From Episyrphus balteatus (taxonomy: Eukaryota > Arthropoda > Insecta > Diptera > Syrphidae): a stretch of 64,000 nt of DNA. Shown here one piece after another: positions 22,520-31,639 of the stretch. Position numbers and translations under genes: made by a program. The notes beneath the pieces were generated by a model that made no database searches, was not told where the DNA came from, and saw only the letters and a list, made by a program, of their open reading frames with translations. The DNA lies in assembly GCF_945859705.1 (NCBI RefSeq), contig NC_079135.1, forward strand, positions 33,901,679-33,965,678, given 5' to 3'. Position 1 is the first letter of the stretch. Each line of letters opens with the position of its first letter.

Positions 22520-22955
22520 CTTATGATGTCAATGGAAATTTTTAACGTGTTTTTTTTTGTGTTTATCTATCAAGTTCTTCCTGAATTGGGCCACAAATTT
22601 TTCAAAAAAATATTTGTTTGGTTGATAGCTGTATCTGTTTGTTTTAAAAATTTGCGATTTATAACATAATTTAAGTTTTTATCTGCTCATAAGAGATCAT
22701 AAGACAGATGGTTCGTTTAAAAAGCATAAGTTATCTTATGATGTTATCATTTAAAGTCATCAAATAATAAACAAATTTAATTTACTAACATGTCAAAACA
22801 TTGTTTATAGAAGGATTACTTAGTTTTAGTTTATTTTCTTGTTTTTAGTTTGCAATTTAGTATAAAATGAAGAGTGAATTCAACTTTATTCATAGTCAAG
22901 TTTTGATTGTAAAACCAAACTGTTGTTAGAAAGAAAATTTAAAACTAAAAAAAAC
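22520..22955 (+). repeat. Right arm of inverted duplication: gene B promoter and upstream DNA
   Basis: Inverted match to 20734-21150. It carries the ATCATAAGACAGATGG upstream block, the TATA box and the shared 5' leader of gene B. Confidence 0.8.
22861..22867 (+). promoter_or_regulatory. TATA box of gene B
   Basis: TTTAGTATAAAATGAAGA with TTCATAGTCAAG about 30 nt downstream, as in genes A and C. It lies 89 nt before the ATG. Confidence 0.75.
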
Positions 22956-23849
22956 ATGTCGCTTAAGTTTGTGATTGTTCTTTTAGCTTTGGTCGCTGTG
23001 GTAACATCTTCCCCACTTCCCGCTGATATTCGTCGAAAAGAAAGTTTGCCAGCCGGTGTTTCACCTGATGAGGTTTTGTCAACTGTAAGCTCAGTCCTTC
23101 CTGAAGCCAGTGATGTTGGCAAGAATGCTATTTCTGATAAAATTGTAACTCGAAAACAAAGTTTGCCAGCCGGTGTTTCACCTGATGAGGTTTTGTCAAC
23201 TGTAAGCTCAGTCCTTCCTGAAGCCAGTGATGTTGGCAAGAATGCTATTTCTGATAAAATCGTTACTCGAAAACAAAGTTTGCCAGCCGGTGTTTCACCT
23301 GATGAGGTTTTGTCAACTGTAAGCTCAGTCCTTCCTGAAGCCAGTGATGATGACAAGAATGCTATTTCTGATAAAATTGTAACTCGAAAACAAAGTTTGC
23401 CAGCCGGTGTTTCACCTGATGAGGTTTTGTCAACTGTAAGCTCAGTCCTTCCTGAAGCCAGTGATGATGACAAGAATGCTATTTCTGATAAAATCGTAAC
23501 TCGAAAACAAAGTTTGCCAGCCGGTGTTTCACCTGATGAGGTTTTGTCAACTGTAAGCTCAGTCCTTCCTGAAGCCAGTGATGATGACAAGAATGCTATT
23601 TCTGATAAAATCGTAACTCGAAAACAAAGTTTGCCAGCCGGTGTTTCACCTGATGAGGTTTTGTCAACTGTAAGCTCAGTCCTTCCTGAAGCCAGTGATG
23701 TTGGCAAGAATGCTATTTCTGATAAAATCGTAACTCGAAAACAAAGTTTGCCAGCCGGTGTTTCACCTGATGAGGTTTTGTCAACTGTAAGCTCAGTCCT
23801 GCCAAAATCTGAGGATGATAGTACTATAGCCTCAATTGAAGACTTTTAG
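22956..23849 (+). CDS. Gene B: secreted protein with 39-residue tandem repeats
   Basis: 297 residues. Starts MSLKFVIVLLALVAVVTSS (signal peptide), then PLPADIRRK, six full repeats and a seventh, truncated one. The unit is 39 residues (117 bp): QSLPAGVSPDEVLSTVSSVL, PEASD, then VGK or DDDK, NAISDKIVTRK. The tail is PKSEDDSTIASIEDF. Repeats are almost identical at the DNA level, which indicates recent expansion or homogenisation. Every unit ends in Arg-Lys followed by Gln, which would fit cleavage into peptides with N-terminal Gln, but no protease site is proven. No cysteine, acidic, single exon. The ATG is chosen over the open upstream codons because it has an AAAACATG context and starts the signal peptide. 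Function unknown. The minus-strand 273-codon frame is a repeat shadow. Confidence 0.85.
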   Translation: MSLKFVIVLLALVAVVTSSPLPADIRRKESLPAGVSPDEVLSTVSSVLPEASDVGKNAISDKIVTRKQSLPAGVSPDEVLSTVSSVLPEASDVGKNAISDKIVTRKQSLPAGVSPDEVLSTVSSVLPEASDDDKNAISDKIVTRKQSLPAGVSPDEVLSTVSSVLPEASDDDKNAISDKIVTRKQSLPAGVSPDEVLSTVSSVLPEASDDDKNAISDKIVTRKQSLPAGVSPDEVLSTVSSVLPEASDVGKNAISDKIVTRKQSLPAGVSPDEVLSTVSSVLPKSEDDSTIASIEDF

Positions 23850-24160
23850 ACTAGTAGACATTATACAATTATTTAATAATAAATATGTATCACAATTTCA
23901 AGTCTTGTGGAAATAAAAAAATTTACTGTTTTCTTTTGTAATTCTCAAGTTTTTTTTTGTTGGTAATTGTGTTGTTTATGAATCATGTTCTAACATACAA
24001 GAATAAGAAATAAAGTTTTACAAAATTGAATAAGGAATTGTTAATACGTATCGTGCAACTCGAAGATACAATACGAACAAATTAGCCAAATCCAAGATTC
24101 AATCATTAATAAAGATAGTTAGTAATGAAAGTGGCAGTTTTTGAAACGAACTAACATTAA
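23850..24160 (+). other. Gene B 3' UTR and flank
   Basis: The sequence after the stop matches that downstream of gene A (TTATTTAATAATAAAT, CACAATTTCA, CTT.TG.AAATAAA). A likely polyadenylation hexamer, AATAAA, is at 23912-23917. Confidence 0.6.
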
Positions 24161-24164
24161 GGCT

Positions 24165-24430
24165 GATTTTCAAATCTGAAAGAAGGGTCAATGTATATAT
24201 ATTTCTATAGTACTATCAATTGATGAAAATACTTTAGCGACATCTTTTGGTAGATCTGCGTTTCAATTTCCTGCATAAGGTTCAAATACAAAATAAACTA
24301 GAGATCCCACCGGTGGCCACGCAAAACAGAAAATTCTACTTCATGAGAGTACTATAGGAATAAATATACAATGGAAGGGTATTGAAAATTGAAAAAGCAT
24401 AAGTCCTGGTTTGCGGGTCGGTTGATGGAT
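24165..24430 (-). repeat. Inverted diverged relative of the 883-bp repeat edge
   Basis: The minus strand carries the TCAGATTTGAAAATCAGCC and GACTTATGCTTTT words found near 17520-17575 and 19254-19309, here separated by unrelated sequence. It is a fragment of the same repeat family. Confidence 0.4.
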
Positions 24431-24869
24431 AAATGAGATAATTTTGACCTTATTTAGACGAAAGAAGATAGGTTAAATAAGCGCAAGATAAAAATTAATG
24501 TTTAGGTCTTATACGTAATCTTGATTTTTTTCAGTTTTTTTGTTGGAGAGTAAATATTTTATTTAAATTTTACTAGTCTTTATGAAAACATATAAAAAAT
24601 ATTTGTTTTTTTTTAATGTGAGCAATAATTAATAAAAATCATTAATAAGCAAAAAGTTCAAATAAAACGTCATCAACAAACAGCTTTGTGTGTTGTTGAT
24701 GATATTTACCTTAAAGTGGCAACAGAAATTATTATTTCGATGTTTTTTCAGAATAAGTATCTACAACAAGTACAAAAACAACTTTCAAGCAATTTTAACT
24801 TTTTTCAAACAGAAACAAAAATACAATTTTAATTTTTTAACTTAAAAAAAAAAAATACAATTTTTCAAT
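24431..24869. other. AT-rich intergenic DNA
   Basis: No feature recognised. Confidence 0.5.
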
Positions 24870-25325
24870 TTCGATCCTTCTATATGAGCTAGGAGGCTGA
24901 AAATTCAACAGTATGATACCAATAGGATTTGGAACCAAACTAAAGGGTGGCCCGACCACTTTTTGAAAATTTAATTCTTCCTATAGGTACAAGCGTGGAG
25001 CACCTTAATGTACATACATATTTTGAGATATAATTCCCAGTAAAAATAAAATAAAAAAAAATTTTAAATGATAATATTAGAATAGATATCAAGGGGCACG
25101 GTAGTGCCCAGCCAAGTTCTCTAACAACTTTGGCACTACACCCTTATTTACAGGAAACAACTCAGGCCATTTTCGACCCCCCTCTAACTTCTACACCAAA
25201 GATGCTAGAAATTTCAAACTCACTACATTTGTTGAGCTGGTCGAAACCAAACACCTCACAAAATTTCAGCCTCCTACGATGAGTAGTTACTGAGATATAG
25301 GGCTTCAAAAATCGCAAAAACCGTA
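24870..25325 (+). repeat. Leader of a composite dispersed repeat
   Basis: Non-coding repeat-like sequence with phrases such as TTTCAGCCTCCTACGATGAG and GAGATATAGGGCTTCAAAAA, leading directly into the 8-bp and 147-bp tandem arrays. Confidence 0.45.
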
Positions 25326-25395
25326 ACTGACTCACTGACTCACTGACTCACTGATTCACTGATTCACTGACTCACTGACTCACTGACTCACTGAC
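25326..25395. repeat. 8-bp microsatellite (CTCACTGA)n
   Basis: About nine tandem CTCACTGA units, two with a T for C change (ATTCACTG). It joins the 147-bp satellite directly. Confidence 0.9.
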
Positions 25396-26735
25396 AGATC
25401 ATCAAAATTATGGAGTACTTCCCGATGTCGTAGAAACTTGAAATTTTACACGGTGATAGGACTTGTGGTGTATACAAAGGAAAAAATCGAAAATTTGAGA
25501 TTTTCAATTCAGGGGGCGTGGCATCCGCCCATTTCCGCTGAATTTCCACCAAATATTATAGAGCACTTCTGATAGTCGTAGAATCTTGAAACTTGGTAGA
25601 ATGGTAGAGCTGGTAGTTTATACAAAGGAAAAAATTTAAAATTTGAGAATTTCAGCCAGGGGGCGTGGCAACCGCCCATTTCCGCTGAATTTTCATAAAT
25701 TATTATAGAGTACTTCTGATAGTCGTAGAATCTTGAAATTTGGTAGAATAGTAGAGCTGGTAGTTTATACAAAGGAAAAAATTTAAAATTTGAGAATTTC
25801 AGCCAGGGGGCGTGGCATCCGCCCATTTCCGCTGAATTTTCACCAAATATTATAGAGCACTTCTGATAGTCGTAGAATCTTGAAACTTGGTAGAATGGTA
25901 GAGCTGGTAGTTTATACAAAAGAAAAAATTTAAAATTTGAGAATTTCAGCCAGGGGGCGTGGCATCCGCCCATTTCCGCTGAATTTTCATAAATTATTAT
26001 AGAGCACTTCTGATAGTCGTAGAATCTTGAAACTTGGTAGAATGGTAGAGCTGGTAGTTTATACAAAAGAAAAAATTTAAAATTTGAGAATTTCAGCCAG
26101 GGGGCGTGGCAACCGCCCATTTCCGCTGAATTTTCATAAATTATTATAGAGCACTTCTGATTGTCGTAGAATCTTGAAATTTGGTAGAATGGTAGAGCTG
26201 GTAGTTTATACAAAGGAAAAAATTTTAAATTTGAGAATTTCAACCAGGGGGCGTGGCAACCGGCATTCCCGCTGAATTTTCATCAAATATTTTAGAGCAC
26301 TTCTGATTGTCGTAGAATCTTGAAATTTGGTAGAATGTTGGAGCTGGTAGTTTATACAAAAGAAAAAATTTTAAATTTGAGAATTTCAGCCAGGGGGCGT
26401 GGCAACCGCCCATTTCCGCTGAATTTTCATAAATTATTATAGAGCATTTCTGATTGTCGTAGAATCTTGAAATTTGGTAGAATGGTAGAGCTGGTAGTTT
26501 ATACAAAGGAAAAAATTTTAAATTTGAGAATTTCAACCAGGGGGCGTGGCAACCGGCATTCCCGCTGAATTTTCATCAAATATTTTAGAGCACTTCTGAT
26601 TGTCGTAGAATCTTGAAATTTGGTAGAATGTTGGAGCTGGTAGTTTACACAAAGGAAAAAATTTAAAGTTTGAGAATTTCAGGCAGGGGGCGTGGCAACC
26701 ACCCATTTTCACTGAATTTTCATCAAATATAGAGA
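25396..26735. repeat. 147-bp tandem satellite, nine units
   Basis: GGGGGCGTGGC recurs at 25512, 25659, 25806, 25953, 26100, 26247, 26393, 26540 and 26686, a period of 146-147 bp. Each unit also has CCGCTGAATTT, a TAGTCGTAGAATCTTGAAA-type block and a TAGTTTATACAAA block. Because 147 is three times 49, an open frame persists for several units on the minus strand (244, 98 and 76 codons). No start signal or coding signature supports a gene. The first unit is the most diverged. Confidence 0.9.
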
Positions 26736-26772
26736 TTTTATATTCTACAGCCATACCTTGCAAAAAGTAGTG

Positions 26773-27120
26773 AAATCACAACAAAAACATTACTGTTAAA
26801 AAAAGAGCCAAGTTCTCCTATATTGAAATTATGCTGGCACAAAAAGTACTGAGATGTAAAAGTGTACCAAGTTCTAAAGTTTGGGTTCAAATTCGTATCA
26901 ATAAAATTTTGATTGTTTACTTGGCAATTTTTGAAATAACTTTAAAAATCGATAATTAAGAAAAATTGTCAAGAGAACAATCAAAATTTTATTGATACGA
27001 ATTTGAACCCAAACTTTAGAACTTGGTACACTTTTACATCTCAGTACTTTTTGTGCCAGCATAATTTCAATATAGGAGAACTTGGCTCTTTTTTTAACAG
27101 TAATGTTTTTGTTGTGATTT
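26773..27120. mobile_element. Foldback element, 145-bp arms and 58-bp loop
   Basis: 26773-26917 is almost exactly complementary to 26976-27120 (GTACCAAGTTCTAAAGTTTG against CAAACTTTAGAACTTGGTAC, and so on). It could form a long hairpin. No ORF. It sits between the satellite and the 3' end of gene C. Confidence 0.9.
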
Positions 27121-27159
27121 TATTTACAGAAGATTTAAATTAATGTTATTTAGTGCTAT

Positions 27160-27330
27160 TACATAGGTTTATAATATTTATCTAAATCTAATTGGGACTG
27201 CAGAAAAAGCAATATTGGGTATATCAAATGCAAGTTTTTAAACCTCAGGTATTGATATGCTTATCTTGACAGAAGATGGCAAGAGTTCTTCAATTGAGAG
27301 TGTCAAAACCAAATGGGTTGACAAACTTTC
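27160..27330 (-). pseudogene. Possible coding relic 3' of gene C
   Basis: Immediately after gene C's stop, a shifted frame on the minus strand reads SLSTHLVLTLSIEELLPSSV for about 29 codons to a stop near GAGGTTTAA, and further on GCAGTCCCAATTAGATTTAGATAA reads AVPIRFR plus a stop, similar to the VPIGR end of gene A. This suggests gene C once had a different tail and was shortened by a frameshift or new stop. The similarity is short and the call tentative. Confidence 0.3.
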
Positions 27331-30300
27331 TTAGCGAATGATTGCCTCAGAACGAACTGCATCTACTGCGCCTGAGACATTTTGGAGTGTCGAAGTCAGA
27401 TCGGTTGGCTCATTTTCTTTTCGAAGGATTGCCTCAGAACGAACTGCATCTGGGACATTTTTGAGTGTTGAAGTCAGATCGCTTGCTACATTTTCTTTTC
27501 GAAGGATTGCCTCAGAACGAACTGCGACTGGGACATTCTTGAGTGTTGAAGTTAGATCGCTTGCTACATTTTCTTTTCGAAGGATTGCCTCAGAACGAAC
27601 TGCTTCTGGGACATTCTTGAGTGTTGAAGTCAGATCGCTTTCTACATTTTCTTTTCGAAGGATTGCCTCAGAACGAACTGCGTCTGGGACATTTTTGAGT
27701 GTTGAAGTCAGATCGCTTGCTGCATCTTCTTTTCGAAGGATTGCCTCAGAACGAACTGCATCTGGGACATTTTTGAGTGTTGAAGTCAGATCGCTTGCTA
27801 CATTTTCTTTTCGAAGGATTGCCTCAGAACGAACTGCGACTGGGACATTCTTGAGTGTTGAAGTTAGATCGCTTGCTACATTTTCTTTTCGAAGGATTGC
27901 CTCAGAACGAACTGCGACTGGGACATTTTTGAGCGTTGAAGTCAGATCGCTTGCTGCATCATCTTTTCGAAGGATTGCCTCAGAACGAACTGCGACTGGG
28001 ACATTTTTGAGTGTTGAAGTCAGATCGCTTGCTACATTTTCTTTTCGAAGGATTGCCTCAGAACGAACTGCGACTGGGACATTTTTGAGTGTTGAAGTCA
28101 GATCGCTTGCTACATTTTCTTTTCGAAGGATTGCCTCAGAACGAAGTGCATCATCTGGGACTGGAACATTTTTGAGTGTTGAAGTCAGACCGCTTACAAC
28201 ATTTTCTTTTCGAAGGATTGCCTCAGAACGAAGTGCATCATCTGGGACAGGAACATTTTTTAGTGTTGAAGGCAAACCGCTTACTACATTTTCTTTTCGA
28301 AGGATTGCCTCAGAACGAAGTGCATCATCTGGGACTGGAACATTTTTGAGTGTTGAAGTCAGACCGCTTACAACATTTTCTTTTCGAAGGATTGCCTCAG
28401 AACGAAGTGCATCATCTGGGACAGGAACATTTTTTAGTGTTGAAGTCAAACCGCTTACTACATTTTCTTTTCGAAGGATTGCCTCAGAACGAAGTGCATC
28501 ATCTGGGACTGGAACATTTTTGAGTGTTGAAGTCAGACCGCTTACAACATTTTCTTTTCGAAGGATTGCCTCAGAACGAAGTGCATCATCTGGGACAGGA
28601 ACATTTTTTAGTGTTGAAGGCAAACCGCTTACTACATTTTCTTTTCGAAAGATTGCCTCAGAACGAAGTGCATCATCTGGGACAGGAACATTTTTTAGTG
28701 TTGAAGGCAAACCGCTTACTACATTTTCTTTTCGAAGGATTGCCTCAGAACGAAGTGCATCATCTGGGACTGGAACATTTTTGAGTGTTGAAGTCAGATC
28801 GCTTTCTACATTTTCTTTTCGAAGGATTGCCTCAGAACGAACTGCGACTGGGACATTTTTGAGTGTTGAAGTCAGATCGCTTGCTACATCTTCTTTTCGA
28901 AGGATTGCCTCAGAACGAACTCCTTCTGGGACATTTTTGAGTGTTGAAGTCAGATCGCTTTCTACATTTTCTTTTCGAAGGATTGCCTCAGAACGAACTC
29001 CTTCTGGGACATTTTTGAGTGTTGAAGTCAGATCACTTGCTACATCTTCTTTTCGAAGGATTGCCTCAGAACGAACTCCTTCTGGGACATTTTTGAGTGT
29101 TGAAGTCAGATCGCTTGCTACATTTTCTTTTCGAAGGATTGCCTCAGAACGAAGTGCATCATCTGGGACTGGAACATTTTTGAGTGTTGAAGTCAGACCG
29201 CTTACAACATTTTCTTTTCGAAGGATTGCCTCAGAACGAAGTGCATCATCTGGGACAGGAACATTTTTTAGTGTTGAAGGCAAACCGCTTACTACATTTT
29301 CTTTTCGAAGGATTGCCTCAGAACGAAGTGCATCATCTGGGACTCGAACATTTTTGAGTGTTGAAGTCAGACCGCTTACAACATTTTCTTTTCGAAGGAT
29401 TGCCTCAGAACGAAGTGCATCATCTGGGACAGGAACATTTTTTAGTGTTGAAGTCAAACCGCTTACTACATTTTCTTTTCGAAGGATTGCCTCAGAACGA
29501 AGTGCATCATCTGGGACTGGAACATTTTTGAGTGTTGAAGTCAGACCGCTTACAACATTTTCTTTTCGAAGGATTGCCTCAGAACGAAGTGCATCATCTG
29601 GGACAGGAACATTTTTTAGTGTTGAAGGCAAACCGCTTACTACATTTTCTTTTCGAAAGATTGCCTCAGAACGAAGTGCATCATCTGGGACAGGAACATT
29701 TTTTAGTGTTGAAGGCAAACCGCTTACTACATTTTCTTTTCGAAGGATTGCCTCAGAACGAAGTGCATCATCTGGGACTGGAACATTTTTGAGTGTTGAA
29801 GTCAGATCGCTTTCTACATTTTCTTTTCGAAGGATTGCCTCAGAACGAACTGCGACTGGGACATTTTTGAGTGTTGAAGTCAGATCGCTTGCTACATCTT
29901 CTTTTCGAAGGATTGCCTCAGAACGAACTCCTTCTGGGACATTTTTGAGTGTTGAAGTCAGATCACTTGCTACATTTTCTTTTCGAAGGATTGCCTCAGA
30001 ACGAACTGCTTCTGTGACATTCTTGAGTGTTGAAGTCAGATCGCTTGCTACATTTTCTTTTCGAAGGATTGCCTCAGAACGAACTGCGACTGGGACATTT
30101 TTGAGTGTTGAAGTCAGATCGCTTGCTACATTTTCTTTTCGAAGGATTGCCTCAGAACGAAGTGCATCATCTGGGACTGGAACATTTTTGAGTGTTGAAG
30201 TCAGACCGCTTACAACATTTTCTTTTCGAAGGATTGCCTCAGAACGAAGTGCATCATCTGGGACAGGAACATTTTTTAGTGTTGAAGGCAAACCGCTTAC

Positions 30301-31275
30301 TACATTTTCTTTTCGAAGGATTGCCTCAGAACGAAGTGCATCATCTGGGACTGGAACATTTTTGAGTGTTGAAGTCAGATCGCTTTCTACATTTTCTTTT
30401 CGAAGGATTGCCTCAGAACGAACTGCGACTGGAACATTTTTGAGTGTTGAAGTCAAACCGCTTACTACATTTTCTTTTCGAAGGATTGCCTCAGAACGAA
30501 GTGCATCATCTGGGACTGGGACATTTTTTAGTGTTGAAGTCAAACCGCTTACTACATTTTCTTTTCGAAGGATTGCCTCAGAACGAAGTGCATCATCTGG
30601 AACTGGAACATTTTTGAGTGTTGAAGTCAAACCGCTTACTACATTTTCTTTTCGAAGGATTGCCTCAGAACGAAGTGCATCATCTGGGACTGGAACATTT
30701 TTGAGTGTTGAAGTCAGACCGCTTACCACATTTTCTTTTCGAAGGATTGCCTCAGAACGAAGTGCATCATCAGGAACTGGAACATTTTTGAGTGTTGAAG
30801 TCAAACCGCTTGCTACATTTTCTTTTTGAAGGATTGCCTCAGAACGAAGTGCATCATCTGGAACTGGAACATTTTTGAGTGTTGAAGTCAAACCGCTTAC
30901 TACATTTTCTTTTCGAAGGATTGCCTCAGAACGAAGTGCATCATCTGGGACTGGAACATTTTTGAGTGTTGAAGTCAGACCGCTTACTACATTTTTTTTT
31001 CGAAGGATTGCCTCAGAACGAAGTGCATCATCTGGAACTGGAACATTTTTGAGTGTTGAAGTCAAACCGCTTACTACATTTTCTTTTCGAAGGATTGCCT
31101 CAGAACGAAGTGCATCATCTGGAACTGGAACATTTTTTAGTGTTGAAGTTAGACCGCTTACCACATTTTCTTTTCGAAGGACTGCCTCAGAACGAACTAA
31201 ATAGTTTGTGACAATTGGGGAAGATCCTACTATAGCGACTAAAGCTAGTAGGACAATTACAAACTTGAGCAGCAT
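27331..31275 (-). CDS. Gene C: giant secreted protein of about 46 tandem repeats
   Basis: 1,314 residues, single exon. Starts MLLKFVIVLLALVAIVGSSP (signal peptide), preceded by the same leader as genes A and B, then IVTNYLV and about 46 repeats. Two unit types alternate in blocks: 29 residues (RSEAILRKENVVSGLTSTLK + NVPVPDDAL, 87 bp) and 26 residues (RSEAILRKENVASDLTSTLK + NVPVAV/PEGV/PDAV, 78 bp). The frame is intact throughout, ending RSEAIIR-stop. A 12-unit block of 1,008 bp is itself duplicated (for example 28532-28784 and 29540-29792). Each unit carries Leu-Arg-Lys, a possible processing site. The protein is highly charged and cysteine-free, and the repeat core would suit an amphipathic helix broken at Pro or Gly. 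Function is unknown. Intactness over 46 units argues for selection. Plus-strand frames (up to 1,163 codons) are shadows. Confidence 0.87.
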   Translation of the reverse strand: MLLKFVIVLLALVAIVGSSPIVTNYLVRSEAVLRKENVVSGLTSTLKNVPVPDDALRSEAILRKENVVSGLTSTLKNVPVPDDALRSEAILRKKNVVSGLTSTLKNVPVPDDALRSEAILRKENVVSGLTSTLKNVPVPDDALRSEAILQKENVASGLTSTLKNVPVPDDALRSEAILRKENVVSGLTSTLKNVPVPDDALRSEAILRKENVVSGLTSTLKNVPVPDDALRSEAILRKENVVSGLTSTLKNVPVPDDALRSEAILRKENVVSGLTSTLKNVPVAVRSEAILRKENVESDLTSTLKNVPVPDDALRSEAILRKENVVSGLPSTLKNVPVPDDALRSEAILRKENVVSGLTSTLKNVPVPDDALRSEAILRKENVASDLTSTLKNVPVAVRSEAILRKENVASDLTSTLKNVTEAVRSEAILRKENVASDLTSTLKNVPEGVRSEAILRKEDVASDLTSTLKNVPVAVRSEAILRKENVESDLTSTLKNVPVPDDALRSEAILRKENVVSGLPSTLKNVPVPDDALRSEAIFRKENVVSGLPSTLKNVPVPDDALRSEAILRKENVVSGLTSTLKNVPVPDDALRSEAILRKENVVSGLTSTLKNVPVPDDALRSEAILRKENVVSGLTSTLKNVRVPDDALRSEAILRKENVVSGLPSTLKNVPVPDDALRSEAILRKENVVSGLTSTLKNVPVPDDALRSEAILRKENVASDLTSTLKNVPEGVRSEAILRKEDVASDLTSTLKNVPEGVRSEAILRKENVESDLTSTLKNVPEGVRSEAILRKEDVASDLTSTLKNVPVAVRSEAILRKENVESDLTSTLKNVPVPDDALRSEAILRKENVVSGLPSTLKNVPVPDDALRSEAIFRKENVVSGLPSTLKNVPVPDDALRSEAILRKENVVSGLTSTLKNVPVPDDALRSEAILRKENVVSGLTSTLKNVPVPDDALRSEAILRKENVVSGLTSTLKNVPVPDDALRSEAILRKENVVSGLPSTLKNVPVPDDALRSEAILRKENVVSGLTSTLKNVPVPDDALRSEAILRKENVASDLTSTLKNVPVAVRSEAILRKENVASDLTSTLKNVPVAVRSEAILRKDDAASDLTSTLKNVPVAVRSEAILRKENVASDLTSTLKNVPVAVRSEAILRKENVASDLTSTLKNVPDAVRSEAILRKEDAASDLTSTLKNVPDAVRSEAILRKENVESDLTSTLKNVPEAVRSEAILRKENVASDLTSTLKNVPVAVRSEAILRKENVASDLTSTLKNVPDAVRSEAILRKENEPTDLTSTLQNVSGAVDAVRSEAIIR

Positions 31276-31363
31276 GGTTTTTTGTGTTTTGAACTTTTTT
31301 GATAACAACTGTTTGGATTAAGAATAAAAATTTGACTATGAAAACAAGTGAATTCGATCTTCA

Positions 31364-31370
31364 TTTTATA
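31364..31370 (-). promoter_or_regulatory. TATA box of gene C
   Basis: TTTAGTATAAAATGAAGA on the minus strand, with TTTTCATAGTCAAA about 30 nt downstream. It matches genes A and B in sequence and spacing. Confidence 0.75.
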
Positions 31371-31529
31371 CTAAATTCCAAACTAAAAAAAAAAAACAAA
31401 TACATTTGAAATGTTAAATATTTTGTTTAAAAGTCGCTAGGTATTAATTGCTTACTTAACTAATTTCAGAGCTTAAATTGTTTATTATTTGTTGATGTAA
31501 TAGATAACACAAGAAGGGAACTAATGTTT

Positions 31530-31612
31530 ATGAACACACCATCTGTGTGTATCATAATCATATGATTACCATAGTTATGTCGTTAATCACGAATCTTGTA
31601 AACAAATAGTGA
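31530..31612 (-). promoter_or_regulatory. Upstream block shared by genes A, B and C
   Basis: The words ACCATCTGT, ATTA(C)CATAGTTATGTCGTTAATCACGAAT and GTAAACAAA here align with ACCATCTGTCTTATG, AATTATGTTATAAATCGCGAAT and AAAACAAACA upstream of gene A (about 20978-21050) and their inverse upstream of gene B. The position relative to TATA is similar, so this may be a common enhancer or a remnant of the duplicated flank. Confidence 0.45.
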
Positions 31613-31639
31613 TATCATCAAAGCAAACATGTTAAATAA

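Noticed and set aside
22886..23707. 273-codon minus-strand frame over gene B
   Set aside because: Antisense of a 117-bp repeat. Gene B on the plus strand has the signal peptide, TATA box and shared leader.
25509..26763. Minus-strand frames of 244, 98 and 76 codons with 49-residue repeats
   Set aside because: They follow the 147-bp satellite exactly, with no signal peptide, promoter or tail. The frame stays open only because 147 is divisible by three.
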